Shown piece after piece: positions 1 through 7,105 of a stretch of DNA of 7,602 nucleotides. Location: assembly GCA_003354225.1 (NCBI GenBank), contig PIVH01000136.1, positions 1 to 7,602 on the forward strand, in the 5' to 3' direction. The notes beneath the pieces were generated by a model. It was not told the DNA's origin. It was given only the letters and a program-made list of their open reading frames with translations, and made no database searches. The position numbers and the translations under genes are program-made. This DNA is from Globobulimina sp. Lineage: Eukaryota > Foraminifera > Rotaliida. Numbering within the stretch: position 1 is the stretch's first letter; the number at the start of each line of letters is the position of its first letter.

Positions 1-2
1 AA

Positions 3-1320
3 GTTGATTGCTGCAAATTAACAACCGGAATGTTGATTATAAGGTAACATTAACCTTTGATTCGAGCTTATCACATAATTTAATTGTGTTTAATAAAAGT
101 ATAGAGTATAAACTAAACAGTGATAGTGATACACTAATCATCATGATGTGCACAACGTTTTATTTCAGAGAAAGTTGCAAACTTTATGCTGTGAGTTGCT
201 AAAAAAAGTAACTTTCCAACAAGCGAAAATCGCTAAACATGACACTGAACGCATAGAGTGGCAAAATACATTGCTTTCCATGGAAAAGGAGAAAGATTTA
301 TATATCACCAATTTGAACATTGTGCAGCGCAGTTTGCGGATCAAAAGCAATCAATTCAACGAACAGAATGATGGCACAGAAGGTTCTGCGGAGATCGCGT
401 TGCGGAAAAAAGCGCCAAATATAAGCTCGTTGGTGAAGCAGTGGAACGATATAAAGTTGGACGTACACTTGAGACTATGGGTATATTTGTGCGATGAGTT
501 GATGCTTTGGTTCGGAGAGGACGCGAATAAACGGTCCCGCACTGCATTCGAGATATTGTTCCATATTGTTATGCATTGTTACGCTGAGATGGTGCGTCAG
601 GAACAGATTTTGGGCGATTTTGAAGAGGATGCGGTGGAGGAAGAGAAGGAGATTACCAGTCACGATATTTTGTGTAATATGGATATATGTTTTGATAATA
701 ATGAGACTATGCATATGGCGGACGGAGCGAGCGAGAAACGCATTTATTGGAAATTCTGTCATCGCATTGTTGACACTGTGATTGTCAATGCGCTGCGAGA
801 TAAGAAATCGAAATGGAGTAAATTCGATGTGTTGGGTAAGAAGGACATTGCGTTTGCGTTGAATGATTTTATTTGTGAGTGTTGTAGAATTATTTGGTGT
901 TTGTTGTGTTTGTCGAAGGATAGTTACAAATATATATTATATCCAACGCAATTTGAGAAAGTTGGGAAAAGGAAGAAAATGAAAATGAGTTCGAGTGATA
1001 TGGAGTTTGGGATTGATAATTACGGCGATTTTGACGAAATTGAGATGAATGAGGAGTGTGTTGTGGAGAGCGCGAAATCGATAAGTATCGATAAGATGGA
1101 TGTTTATGATGAGAGACTACATAAAAAAGAAATGGGTTCGGCCAATAATGAGAAACATATTGAATATTGTTCGTGGCCAAGTATTGTCAAAGCATATCCG
1201 GATAATAATCAAGAGTCGTCGGGTTCGACTTTATTTGCTAGATTGACTAATAACGATATCAACTCAAAGGAAGAAGATCATCAATTTTTAACTCGTGCTT
1301 TTGTATTTTGTTGTCTTTAA
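3..1320 (+). CDS. Coiled-coil protein with weak MIEAP-like C-terminal domain (5' partial)
   Basis: This is the 3' part of a gene that probably begins left of the window. The exon from 171 to the TAA at 1318-1320 encodes about 380 residues. Upstream, 3..43 is open to the edge and joins it in frame (AG+A = Arg) when the intron 44..170 is removed; an ATG at 30 could instead be the start. Bases 172-360 encode a charged, helix-prone stretch that looks like coiled coil. Bases 410-960 encode a helical domain with LVKQWND (430-450), FEILFHIV (550-573) and ECCRIIWCLL (about 874-903). An acidic low-complexity linker follows, then YCSWPSI near 1165-1185. The order of coiled coil, conserved 'V..WN.I', 'C..IIW' and a late 'WPS' resembles the C-terminal domain of mitochondria-eating protein (MIEAP/SPATA18), which acts in mitochondrial quality control. 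That assignment rests on spacing and a few residues and is tentative. Codons are strongly G-rich on this strand. Confidence 0.7.
44..170 (+). other. Spliceosomal intron (127 bp)
   Basis: The donor AAG|GTAACA is at 43/44 and the acceptor TTTCAGAG ends at 170. A branch-like CTAAT lies at 134-138. Using the AG at 169-170 joins the open frame of 3..43 to the long downstream frame. The nearer AG at 167-168 would need an upstream frame that carries a TGA at 5-7 and has no ATG before the donor. The acceptor choice is therefore inferred from frame. Confidence 0.65.
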
Positions 1321-1494
1321 TTAATAATCGTATTCGTAGTATGTATAAACAAAAACGAACATCTTTGCAAATTACTGGTATTCCGACAGTGTTAAAATTT
1401 ATGGGAATGCACGATTTTATTTTTTGTTCTATGCATGATATTTGAGCAAAATTGAGTTAAATATAAAATTTGTTTTTACATAAATGATGATTAA

Positions 1495-1809
1495 TTATGT
1501 TTCTTCTAAGTCAGATAAATCATTTTTTGTGGACACACTATCATAATTCAAATATTCTTTAGATTCTTTTTTTTGAATACAACAATACCAAATTACAGAC
1601 ATTGTGGTTACAATGAGTAACAATAAAATTATCATTAAAAGAATAACTGTGACCACTTGCATCACACGATCTAAAAACAATGATCCTGTGTCTTGATTCA
1701 AATTTATTTTTACCGGCTTATCCGATGTTATCCCACCATCACCGTTTATTTTGTATGTATATTGTAGAAACATTGATAACCATACTATAGCTAAGCAGAG
1801 GGACTTCAT
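1495..1809 (-). CDS. Small single-pass membrane protein with signal peptide (unknown family)
   Basis: This is a 104-residue open frame. An in-frame TAG lies four codons upstream of the ATG, which fixes the start. Residues 1-19 form a signal peptide (positive Lys2, hydrophobic core LCLAIVWLSMFL). Residues about 22-48 are a short polar, probably extracellular or lumenal segment. Residues 49-75 form a strong transmembrane helix rich in Leu, Ile and Val. The helix ends in WYCCI followed by QKK, giving a likely stop-transfer and a possible S-acylation site at Cys76-Cys77. The cytosolic tail (79-104) contains Y89-D-S-V92, a YxxPhi-type sorting signal, and the acidic end DLSDLEE. A type I topology follows. 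I recognise no family. It converges with the gene ending at 1320 across 174 bp in which I see nothing. It lies 228 bp downstream of the GTPase on the same strand and could be a fast-evolving lineage-specific protein. Confidence 0.7.
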   Translation of the reverse strand: MKSLCLAIVWLSMFLQYTYKINGDGGITSDKPVKINLNQDTGSLFLDRVMQVVTVILLMIILLLLIVTTMSVIWYCCIQKKESKEYLNYDSVSTKNDLSDLEET

Positions 1810-1875
1810 CCAGAACTATGCTTAGTATGCTACGTGCAAGGACTCTGTAAAAGTTTTTGTTCGCAATGAAAGATT

Positions 1876-1901
1876 AGCAGTTGGCTGCAGATCAGCAGTT
1901 G
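1876..1901. repeat. Short direct repeat AGCAGTTG x2 in the spacer between two minus-strand genes
   Basis: AGCAGTTG occurs at 1876-1883 and again at 1894-1901, with starts 18 bp apart and a CTGCAG palindrome between them. It lies upstream of the small membrane-protein gene and downstream of the GTPase, so it could be a promoter element of the former. Two copies of an 8-mer may be chance. The rest of 1810-2037 shows no gene. Confidence 0.25.
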
Positions 1902-2037
1902 AGATGACCAACAAATAGCAATTTACTGTTTGGACTTTCTAATCATGTTTTAATCTAAAAATCGGCTACATCAACAATAAAAATTATAAAAAACTACATA
2001 CAAATATTAATTCAGAGTCAAAGCAAGATTGCACACA

Positions 2038-2821
2038 TTATAATAGTATGCATTCATCCTTTGAGAAACATTGAACATGATCCGGTACATCGCCCATTAC
2101 CGATCTTACCGCTTCATCAAATACATAGTTTAAACCTTCTTGGGTCAGAGCACTACATTCAACATAACCTTTTGCTCCTACACTTCTGGCTAATTCTGAT
2201 TAGTTATAATTTTTAAAAAGTTGTCTTTACCCAACAGCGAAAAACGTAAAATACAAACAAACCAGCTCCCATTTCCATTGATACGGACTCGTTTTTATTT
2301 GTAAATGTTTCATCATTTCGCAGGTCTGCCTTTGTACCAACCACTAAAAACGGCGCAGAAGGAACCTAATATAACAATTTATAACCAAACTTAAAATGTA
2401 AATTAAACAAATACATAAACACATAAAGACATACGTGGTACTTGATTCTGATGATAGATACACAATAAATTAATACGCGTGCAATTGAAATTTATAACAA
2501 ATATTAAACATGAATGTCATACTCTGGAATCCATTTTGTTTGTACATTCTCAAATGAAGTCTTAGAAACAACGGAAAAACAAACCAAAAACACGTCGGTT
2601 CGTATGTACGACAGCGGACGCAATCGATCATAATCGTCTTGTCCTGCCGTATCCCATAGCCCTAATTGATATGCTTACCCATCCACCATAACAGAGGCGG
2701 AATAGCTATCAAATATTGTTGCAATATATTCACCAGGAAATGAGTTGGTTGAATAGGAAATTAATAAACACGTTTTCCCAACAGCTCCGTCACCAACCAC
2801 CACACATTTAATGTTTTGCAT
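2038..2821 (-). CDS. Rac-type Rho-family GTPase, four exons, in-frame TAA at codon 49
   Basis: This is a Ras-superfamily switch that binds GTP at membranes and controls actin and related effectors. Exons (reverse strand) are 2821-2523, 2447-2435, 2365-2263 and 2195-2038, 573 bp in all, 190 residues. Numbering matches Rac1 up to residue 119. The P-loop is GDGAVGKT (10-17) and switch I holds Thr35 in TIFD. DTAGQ is at 57-61, [10 protein letters not shown] at 63-72, the guanine-specificity motif TKAD at 115-118, and ECSAL completes the pocket. The C-terminus is CILL (187-190), a CAAX box whose terminal Leu predicts geranylgeranylation. Oddities: codon 49 reads TAA (2677-2675); the Rho insert region is about five residues shorter than in Rac1; and no polybasic stretch precedes the CAAX box. 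Every other motif is intact, so an indel pair or a recent lesion is likelier than an old pseudogene. I place it as Rac/Cdc42-like; the exact subfamily is uncertain. Confidence 0.9.
2196..2262 (-). other. GTPase intron 3 (67 bp)
   Basis: The reverse-strand donor is GCTG|GTTTGT and the acceptor is ACTAATCAG|AATTAG. It is phase 1. The frame resumes at [23 protein letters not shown] motif sits only a few bases from the acceptor, so the branch point is either unusually close or elsewhere. Confidence 0.8.
2366..2434 (-). other. GTPase intron 2 (69 bp)
   Basis: The reverse-strand donor is CAC|GTATGT and the acceptor is TTATATTAG|GTTCC. It is phase 0, between His104 and Val105. The frame resumes exactly at the [14 protein letters not shown] segment. 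Confidence 0.85.
2435..2447 (-). other. GTPase microexon of 13 bp
   Basis: The reverse-strand exon AATCAAGTACCAC lies between a CAG acceptor and a GTATGT donor. It completes Glu100 and supplies Ile-Lys-Tyr-His (101-104). Exactly 13 bp are needed to keep Rac1 spacing between WIPE and P..PF.VVGTK, so the exon is well supported despite its size. Confidence 0.85.
2448..2522 (-). other. GTPase intron 1 (75 bp)
   Basis: On the reverse strand the donor is CCAGA|GTATGA at 2522 and the acceptor ATCATCAG ends at 2448. It splits codon 100 (Glu) after the second base. The splice is supported by the family alignment WIPE-IKYH on either side. Confidence 0.85.
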
Positions 2822-2928
2822 GCTTCTTTTGTTTGCTTGATATTGGAAACTGTGGTTTCTGATCGCATTTAATTCATGAACCTAACCGTTTTAATAGCTT
2901 GGAACTTAATCTTTTCAACATTTCCAGC
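2822..2928. promoter_or_regulatory. Divergent spacer between GTPase and TMEM135-like start codons (107 bp)
   Basis: The two start codons point away from each other and only 107 bp separate them. Both promoters and both 5' leaders must lie here or inside the neighbouring genes, unless upstream non-coding exons exist. A CCAAT pentamer is present on the minus strand at 2846-2842, close to the GTPase ATG. TTTCCAG directly before the TMEM135-like ATG could be a splice acceptor from a leader exon. No clear TATA box is seen. Confidence 0.5.
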
Positions 2929-4267
2929 ATGTCGTCGTCATCAAACGTACTTGCCAAATGCAAACGAGCCTGCATCGTTGGATATTGTACAAGATGCGTG
3001 TACGGTCTTTATCTTGTCTTACGCTCGAAATCTAAATCAAAATCTACACGCAATACATCAATATCAAAATTAAAAGAGATATTTCTTACACGCAGTCATT
3101 ATCAGTTTGCAAGCTGCATTGGTTTAGCAACAGTAACATACATTTGGATCACTAATTTTTTGCTCAAAAAGCAAATATCTGATACAACTGCGAAAAAAGC
3201 AGAGTTGAAAATTAGAGTGTTGGCAATAACGATAGCAATGGTATGGTTCAAAGCATTACCAAAAGAATTTCGTGAAATGGTTGTATTGCATTTATTTGTT
3301 CGTGCAATATATGATTTAATTAAATTGTTGAAATATGACGATGAATATGCTGTATTCCCACGTATTCCAAACGATGAAATGTATATTGGGGCAGCGATAT
3401 TTACTGTCATTGGCTATGCCATTTATCATAATCCGTGGATATTTGACCAAAGTTTTTATAAATTTATATTGAAATGGGGATCAAATTCACATCAACAAAT
3501 CGGAAATGTATTCAGGTCAAAAAAAGATCCATTCTCTTCCGTTAAGTACTTATTTTACAAAAATGGAATTGATGATAACATGAAAACAATCATAGGTTCG
3601 GTTGAACGGCGAACAATTTGTCGAATGTATACCAGAATGGCATTCAGATCCATCTTGTTTTAGATTCCATGTTAAAAATATCGGGAGAGATTTCTTACGC
3701 AGCAATGGAATGTATGCTTTTGTTCATTTATCCTCGTTGTTGGTATCCAGAAACTTTTGGAAATTGTGTTGGAATGCAGTACGTTCCATTTTTATTGACA
3801 ATGATAATGGCGAATGTGCAGAGGATAAGATAACATTATTGAAATTAGTAAAGCGTAAATTGATAGCAATTACAAGATCAAGTATGTTTTTTGCGGGTTT
3901 TCAACATTTTAGTAAGTTGCTGCAATGTTATTGGAGGCATTATATATTGCGAGGCGATCCAATATGGAGTACATTGGGATGCGTATATATTGGAAGTTTA
4001 TTAGCTGAATGTTTTGAAACACCACAGAGGAGAATACAATATTCATTGTATGTCTCTACACACATTATTAGGATGATTGGCAATGTGATACAATTAAAAT
4101 ATGGGGATATTATTGATGCAAATAAAAAATTGAGATGGATTTATGAGTGGTGGACTATCATTGTGTTTCAAATCACTTTTGGTATTTGGTGTTTTATCAA
4201 AGCTATCGGAAAAAATGAACGATTTTGTGGTAAATGGAGTTTAGCTGCAATGAATACTATACTGTGA
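2929..4267 (+). CDS. TMEM135-like multi-pass membrane protein, two frames joined by a probable short intron
   Basis: The start is the ATG at 2929 (MSSSSNVL), which leaves almost no room from the GTPase. The first part is open to 3663 and the second frame is open from 3596 to the TGA at 4265-4267. Removing 3541..3595 gives a 427-residue protein, close to the roughly 458 residues of human TMEM135. Family-like features: a hydrophobic helix (about 60-79), a helical stretch ending LHLFVRAIYDL (120-130), then C215-x4-H220-x4-C225 in CIPEWHSDPSC, the Cys/His signature I associate with TMEM135. A second hydrophobic half follows, with a comparable helix, RR and aromatic pattern (GSLLAECFETPQRR). TMEM135 proteins reside in peroxisomal and mitochondrial membranes and affect organelle dynamics and lipid handling; that role here is inferred. 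Alternatives to the intron are a longer intron starting at 3508 or a one-base indel near 3596-3620. Confidence 0.75.
3541..3595 (+). other. Candidate intron (55 bp) in the TMEM135-like gene
   Basis: The donor is TCC|GTTAAGT and the acceptor is CAATCATAG|GTTCGG. It is phase 0 on both sides and 55 = 3n+1, which moves reading from the first frame to the second. TGATAAC at 3574-3580 may be the branch region. GTATTC at 3508 is a competing donor that also fits the frame (88 bp). Confidence 0.5.
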
Positions 4268-4567
4268 TAATAAATGTTATCAATAACTTTGTGCGTTGAC
4301 TCTCTACTCACAGACAAAAATAGATACACAAAACAGTTATTTACGAAACACATGACGGTTCAAAACATGTTTTATAAATTGCCCCAAAAGTCAAAACACC
4401 TGTTTTGTTATCTTTAAAAAATATAAAAAATTTCCAGTTCTTCCCTCTACTTTACTATAGAACCCATACCCTCGCTCTCGAAATCTTCACAGTGTCTAAT
4501 TGATGTAATTATATGTGTTTGGTTTATTCATTGTGAAAAGTTAAATCAAGATGCACAAGTTGGTATA
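4268..4567 (+). other. AT-rich spacer / 5' region of the large orphan gene
   Basis: No complete gene is seen. The frame used by the downstream protein is already free of stops from 4427. A short frame from the ATG at 4352 reaches a possible donor at 4402 (CACCT|GTTTTG), and TTTCCAG ends at 4437. Joining them puts the sequence in the downstream frame, but the intron would be only 36 bp. A TATAAA at 4422-4427 is also present. An ATG at 4551 opens a 19-codon frame only. Confidence 0.4.
4269..4274 (+). terminator. Candidate polyadenylation signal AATAAA
   Basis: AATAAA begins one base after the TGA of the TMEM135-like gene. Its position so close to the stop would imply a very short 3' UTR, so a different signal may be used. 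Confidence 0.35.
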
Positions 4568-7105
4568 TTGGAAAGCAGTGCAAAGAAATATAAACTCAAA
4601 GCTGATTTAGAACAAATAATATCACGTCAAAATGATAATTTAATCACTGTTCGACAAACCCACAAATATCATTATGAAATAGATTACGAAAATGATACAA
4701 AACGATTAAATTCCACGAAACAAATAAATTCTACAAAACAATCAAGAAGTACAAATTCTAAATTTAAACATAATGCCAATACTAACACTGCCCTCATACC
4801 TATTTATCTACAAATTAATGACACTATAAACATTATATTGCATCGCATCGCCCTCACAATGAAAAAGCAGACACAGCTGACCTTCCCCACCATTAATAAC
4901 TGCATCGTACTCAGAGTAATATGGCTTATCATACACACAACATGGACATCTGTCACACATCTTGGAAAGGCAGATGTCTTTGTCTCTATGAAAAGATACA
5001 TTTATATTGAAATTGATTGTGAAATTATCTTACTTTTCTATTTAATTTATCTTTCTCCACTATTTAATCTCTCCCACACTATTAATAATATCGACTGTGA
5101 TATAACTCATTATGAGATACGACGAAACCACACCAAACAAATATGTACATTCATGTTACACCCACTGAGCTTAAAAAACACTCTTTTCATCAAACAATCT
5201 AAAACTACTCCTTTCTCGCATTTCTTTCCTAATCACTTTCTAACACAAATTTCCCAACACACCAATCCCCAAAATCCATCCAATTTTAGATGGCATCACA
5301 AACAGATGAAAAAACAGGTGCATACAAATAATATAACAAAAAATCAATATACTAATAATAGAAACAAATATATAGATGATTTCAGTTCATACACCTTTGG
5401 TGATGACGAAGCATCGCCACTCCCTTTCCCCACGCAGCAAAAACAAAAAAATCCCCCAAAAAAACAACCAAAAAAGAACCCAAACAAACGAACGCACAAA
5501 GAATCAAAACAGCCGGATGATGCAACCAATCCCCAAAACAAATCTGTCCGACATTTTTCTATCCAGAATCCATCGAAATATACGCCTCAATTGCAATATA
5601 TTAGCGGCATACAGAGCGTCCCGGATAAAGCTGAATCGGTCACCATCAAATGTATCACCAGAAAAGTTAAGCAGAAGATATTGACGTTCAGAGCATTCAA
5701 TGCGTTAAATTTGGTGTTTGATCAAACCCAATTAACGTATAAGGCACCCGCACCATTAACGAACTCCATTACAATCTCCAGCCAAATCGCAAGAAACAAG
5801 AAATTGATCATAAAATTTGAGAATTACCAAGCGCAGAATGCCAATAAATGGGTGGAGAGAGCGACCAAATATCATCAATTAATATCATTAGTGGTGTCGC
5901 CGCGCGTCATCTTCGACAAAGTATATTTTAATGATAGAATGAGAGACTCGCTATGGATACGTAAAGGAAATGATTTTATCGCCGGCTTAGCCAATGCAGA
6001 GATTGGCAAAACAAGACAGCAATTACAACCACGAATGCCTCCAATAACCGCACATTTTAGATCTACTGCGTATAATCACATTAATTATCCTGCCGCATTT
6101 TATAACTCGCTGAGCGCCATTGAAGGAAACATGGATGGCATATTAGCGTATATTGGACCAATCCATGGCGATGCCAGTAAAACGGGCACAGGATACTACT
6201 TTGAATCCATTGACCAAGCATTATTGCGTTACATTACCGATGTTGTTGGGAAGCCGTTACCGCTGAAATACGACGTAAAAATACATGGTCAGCCGCTAAG
6301 TATACGAATACAAAAAGATCGCCCCCGATATCACAAAGCAGCGTACCTTGCTACCTCTAATGGCATCAATGCGTTGGCGTTTGGCACAAAAAAGAGCGGC
6401 ACCCATATGTGGTTAAAAAATAAATTTCATTTATATTTCAATATGGCCGTCTTCGACATGTTTGACATTAATAACCGATACGCCATGACCACCATTGATA
6501 TGTCGTACATGTGGGACCGTTTAGGATTTTTGATTACCGATCAAAAATTAAAGAAATTTAATCTGCGCCGACCGGGATTAGAAACCATCAGATCATGGCT
6601 TTGCACAATGCAGAATTCGTTGGTAAATGGCCATTTATTGTCTTGTTATATTCTCTCCCCGTTTTTGTTTAAAAATGAAGTGGAATACGCATTGAGCAAA
6701 CTGTGTCCGCCAATAACTGATTTGCACGTTATTGGATATCCGCATCCTCATCAAACCCATTCAAACCATCACACATTCAAATTCTCGACAGAAAATACGC
6801 CACAATACTTGCTAACGGGTGTACCGTTGGAGGATCTCACCGATGAAAACAAACCAGCGTCCAATCTCATATTATCGTGCAACACGGTGGTGATCAATGG
6901 AATGGTTGCAAACATCCTTGAAACCTATTTTGATGACGTCGTCGAAGAGATGACAATGAGTATTAACCGCCAAACGAACTGTTATTACTGTCCGTCGATT
7001 TTCTGCGCAAATCCAGGCAAATGCGACCGATTCGATATGAAATTGGATGATGCGAAACAAGCAAAACAAAACGAGCAAGGAACTCTCGGACAAGATCCTG
7101 AGTAA
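4568..7105 (+). CDS. Large uncharacterised protein with C-terminal cysteine cluster
   Basis: This is a frame of about 845 codons; the 5' end is uncertain because 4568 is a TTG, the first in-frame ATG is at 4859 and the frame is open from 4427. Residues 1-75 are polar and helix-prone with a tandem NSTKQ repeat. Residues 75-240 are Ile/His/Thr-rich and look less like a folded protein. Residues about 287-315 are a Lys/Pro/Gln-rich linker with KKQPKKNPNKR, a possible nuclear localisation signal. From about 330 to 800 the composition is that of a globular protein, with no family I can name. C805-x2-C808-x4-C813-x5-C819 looks zinc-binding. The frame ends in TAA at 7103-7105, while the next register is open from 7041 to the window end, so the protein probably continues. 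Third positions favour C over G, unlike the gene at 3..1320. An alternative spliced start exists at 5290. Function is unknown. Confidence 0.6.
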   Translation: MESSAKKYKLKADLEQIISRQNDNLITVRQTHKYHYEIDYENDTKRLNSTKQINSTKQSRSTNSKFKHNANTNTALIPIYLQINDTINIILHRIALTMKKQTQLTFPTINNCIVLRVIWLIIHTTWTSVTHLGKADVFVSMKRYIYIEIDCEIILLFYLIYLSPLFNLSHTINNIDCDITHYEIRRNHTKQICTFMLHPLSLKNTLFIKQSKTTPFSHFFPNHFLTQISQHTNPQNPSNFRWHHKQMKKQVHTNNITKNQYTNNRNKYIDDFSSYTFGDDEASPLPFPTQQKQKNPPKKQPKKNPNKRTHKESKQPDDATNPQNKSVRHFSIQNPSKYTPQLQYISGIQSVPDKAESVTIKCITRKVKQKILTFRAFNALNLVFDQTQLTYKAPAPLTNSITISSQIARNKKLIIKFENYQAQNANKWVERATKYHQLISLVVSPRVIFDKVYFNDRMRDSLWIRKGNDFIAGLANAEIGKTRQQLQPRMPPITAHFRSTAYNHINYPAAFYNSLSAIEGNMDGILAYIGPIHGDASKTGTGYYFESIDQALLRYITDVVGKPLPLKYDVKIHGQPLSIRIQKDRPRYHKAAYLATSNGINALAFGTKKSGTHMWLKNKFHLYFNMAVFDMFDINNRYAMTTIDMSYMWDRLGFLITDQKLKKFNLRRPGLETIRSWLCTMQNSLVNGHLLSCYILSPFLFKNEVEYALSKLCPPITDLHVIGYPHPHQTHSNHHTFKFSTENTPQYLLTGVPLEDLTDENKPASNLILSCNTVVINGMVANILETYFDDVVEEMTMSINRQTNCYYCPSIFCANPGKCDRFDMKLDDAKQAKQNEQGTLGQDPE
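4706..4741 (+). repeat. Tandem 18-bp repeat encoding (L/I)NSTKQ twice
   Basis: Two adjacent 18-bp units, 4706-4723 and 4724-4741, encode LNSTKQ and INSTKQ. Two of the three differences are synonymous third-position changes (TCC/TCT, ACG/ACA) and the third is Leu/Ile. That pattern supports this frame being translated. Confidence 0.6.
5318..5375 (+). other. Candidate intron (58 bp) in an alternative start model
   Basis: An ATG at 5290 opens MASQTDEKT and reaches a donor CAG|GTGCAT at 5318. TACTAAT lies near 5349-5355 and an acceptor TATATAG ends at 5375. Splicing joins G+AT = Asp and enters the large orphan frame at DFSSYTFGDDEASP. The N-terminus would be a short acidic segment and everything before 5290 would be leader. 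This competes with reading straight through, because the long frame has no stop across the same bases. Confidence 0.4.

Noticed and set aside
2662-2678. A 17-bp GT..AG mini-intron (GTAAGCATATCAATTAG, reverse strand) removing the TAA in the GTPase
   Set aside because: Removing 17 bases breaks the frame before DTAGQ, and Rac alignment shows no extra residues to remove.
2038-2821. A ciliate-like code with TAA as an amino acid
   Set aside because: TAA is the evident stop directly after the CAAX box in the same gene and ends other genes here. One in-frame TAA is not enough evidence.
2876-3073. Alternative start of the TMEM135-like gene at the ATG 2876
   Set aside because: It is in another frame and encodes a peptide without family-like features; the frame with the transmembrane helices has its own ATG at 2929.
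4422-4427. TATA box (TATAAA)
   Set aside because: The region is very AT-rich, such hexamers are expected by chance, and no start site is known.
5344-5541. Minus-strand open frame rich in Phe, Gly and Cys
   Set aside because: It is the complement of the Lys/Pro/Gln-rich linker of the forward protein; its composition follows from A- and C-rich codons on the other strand.
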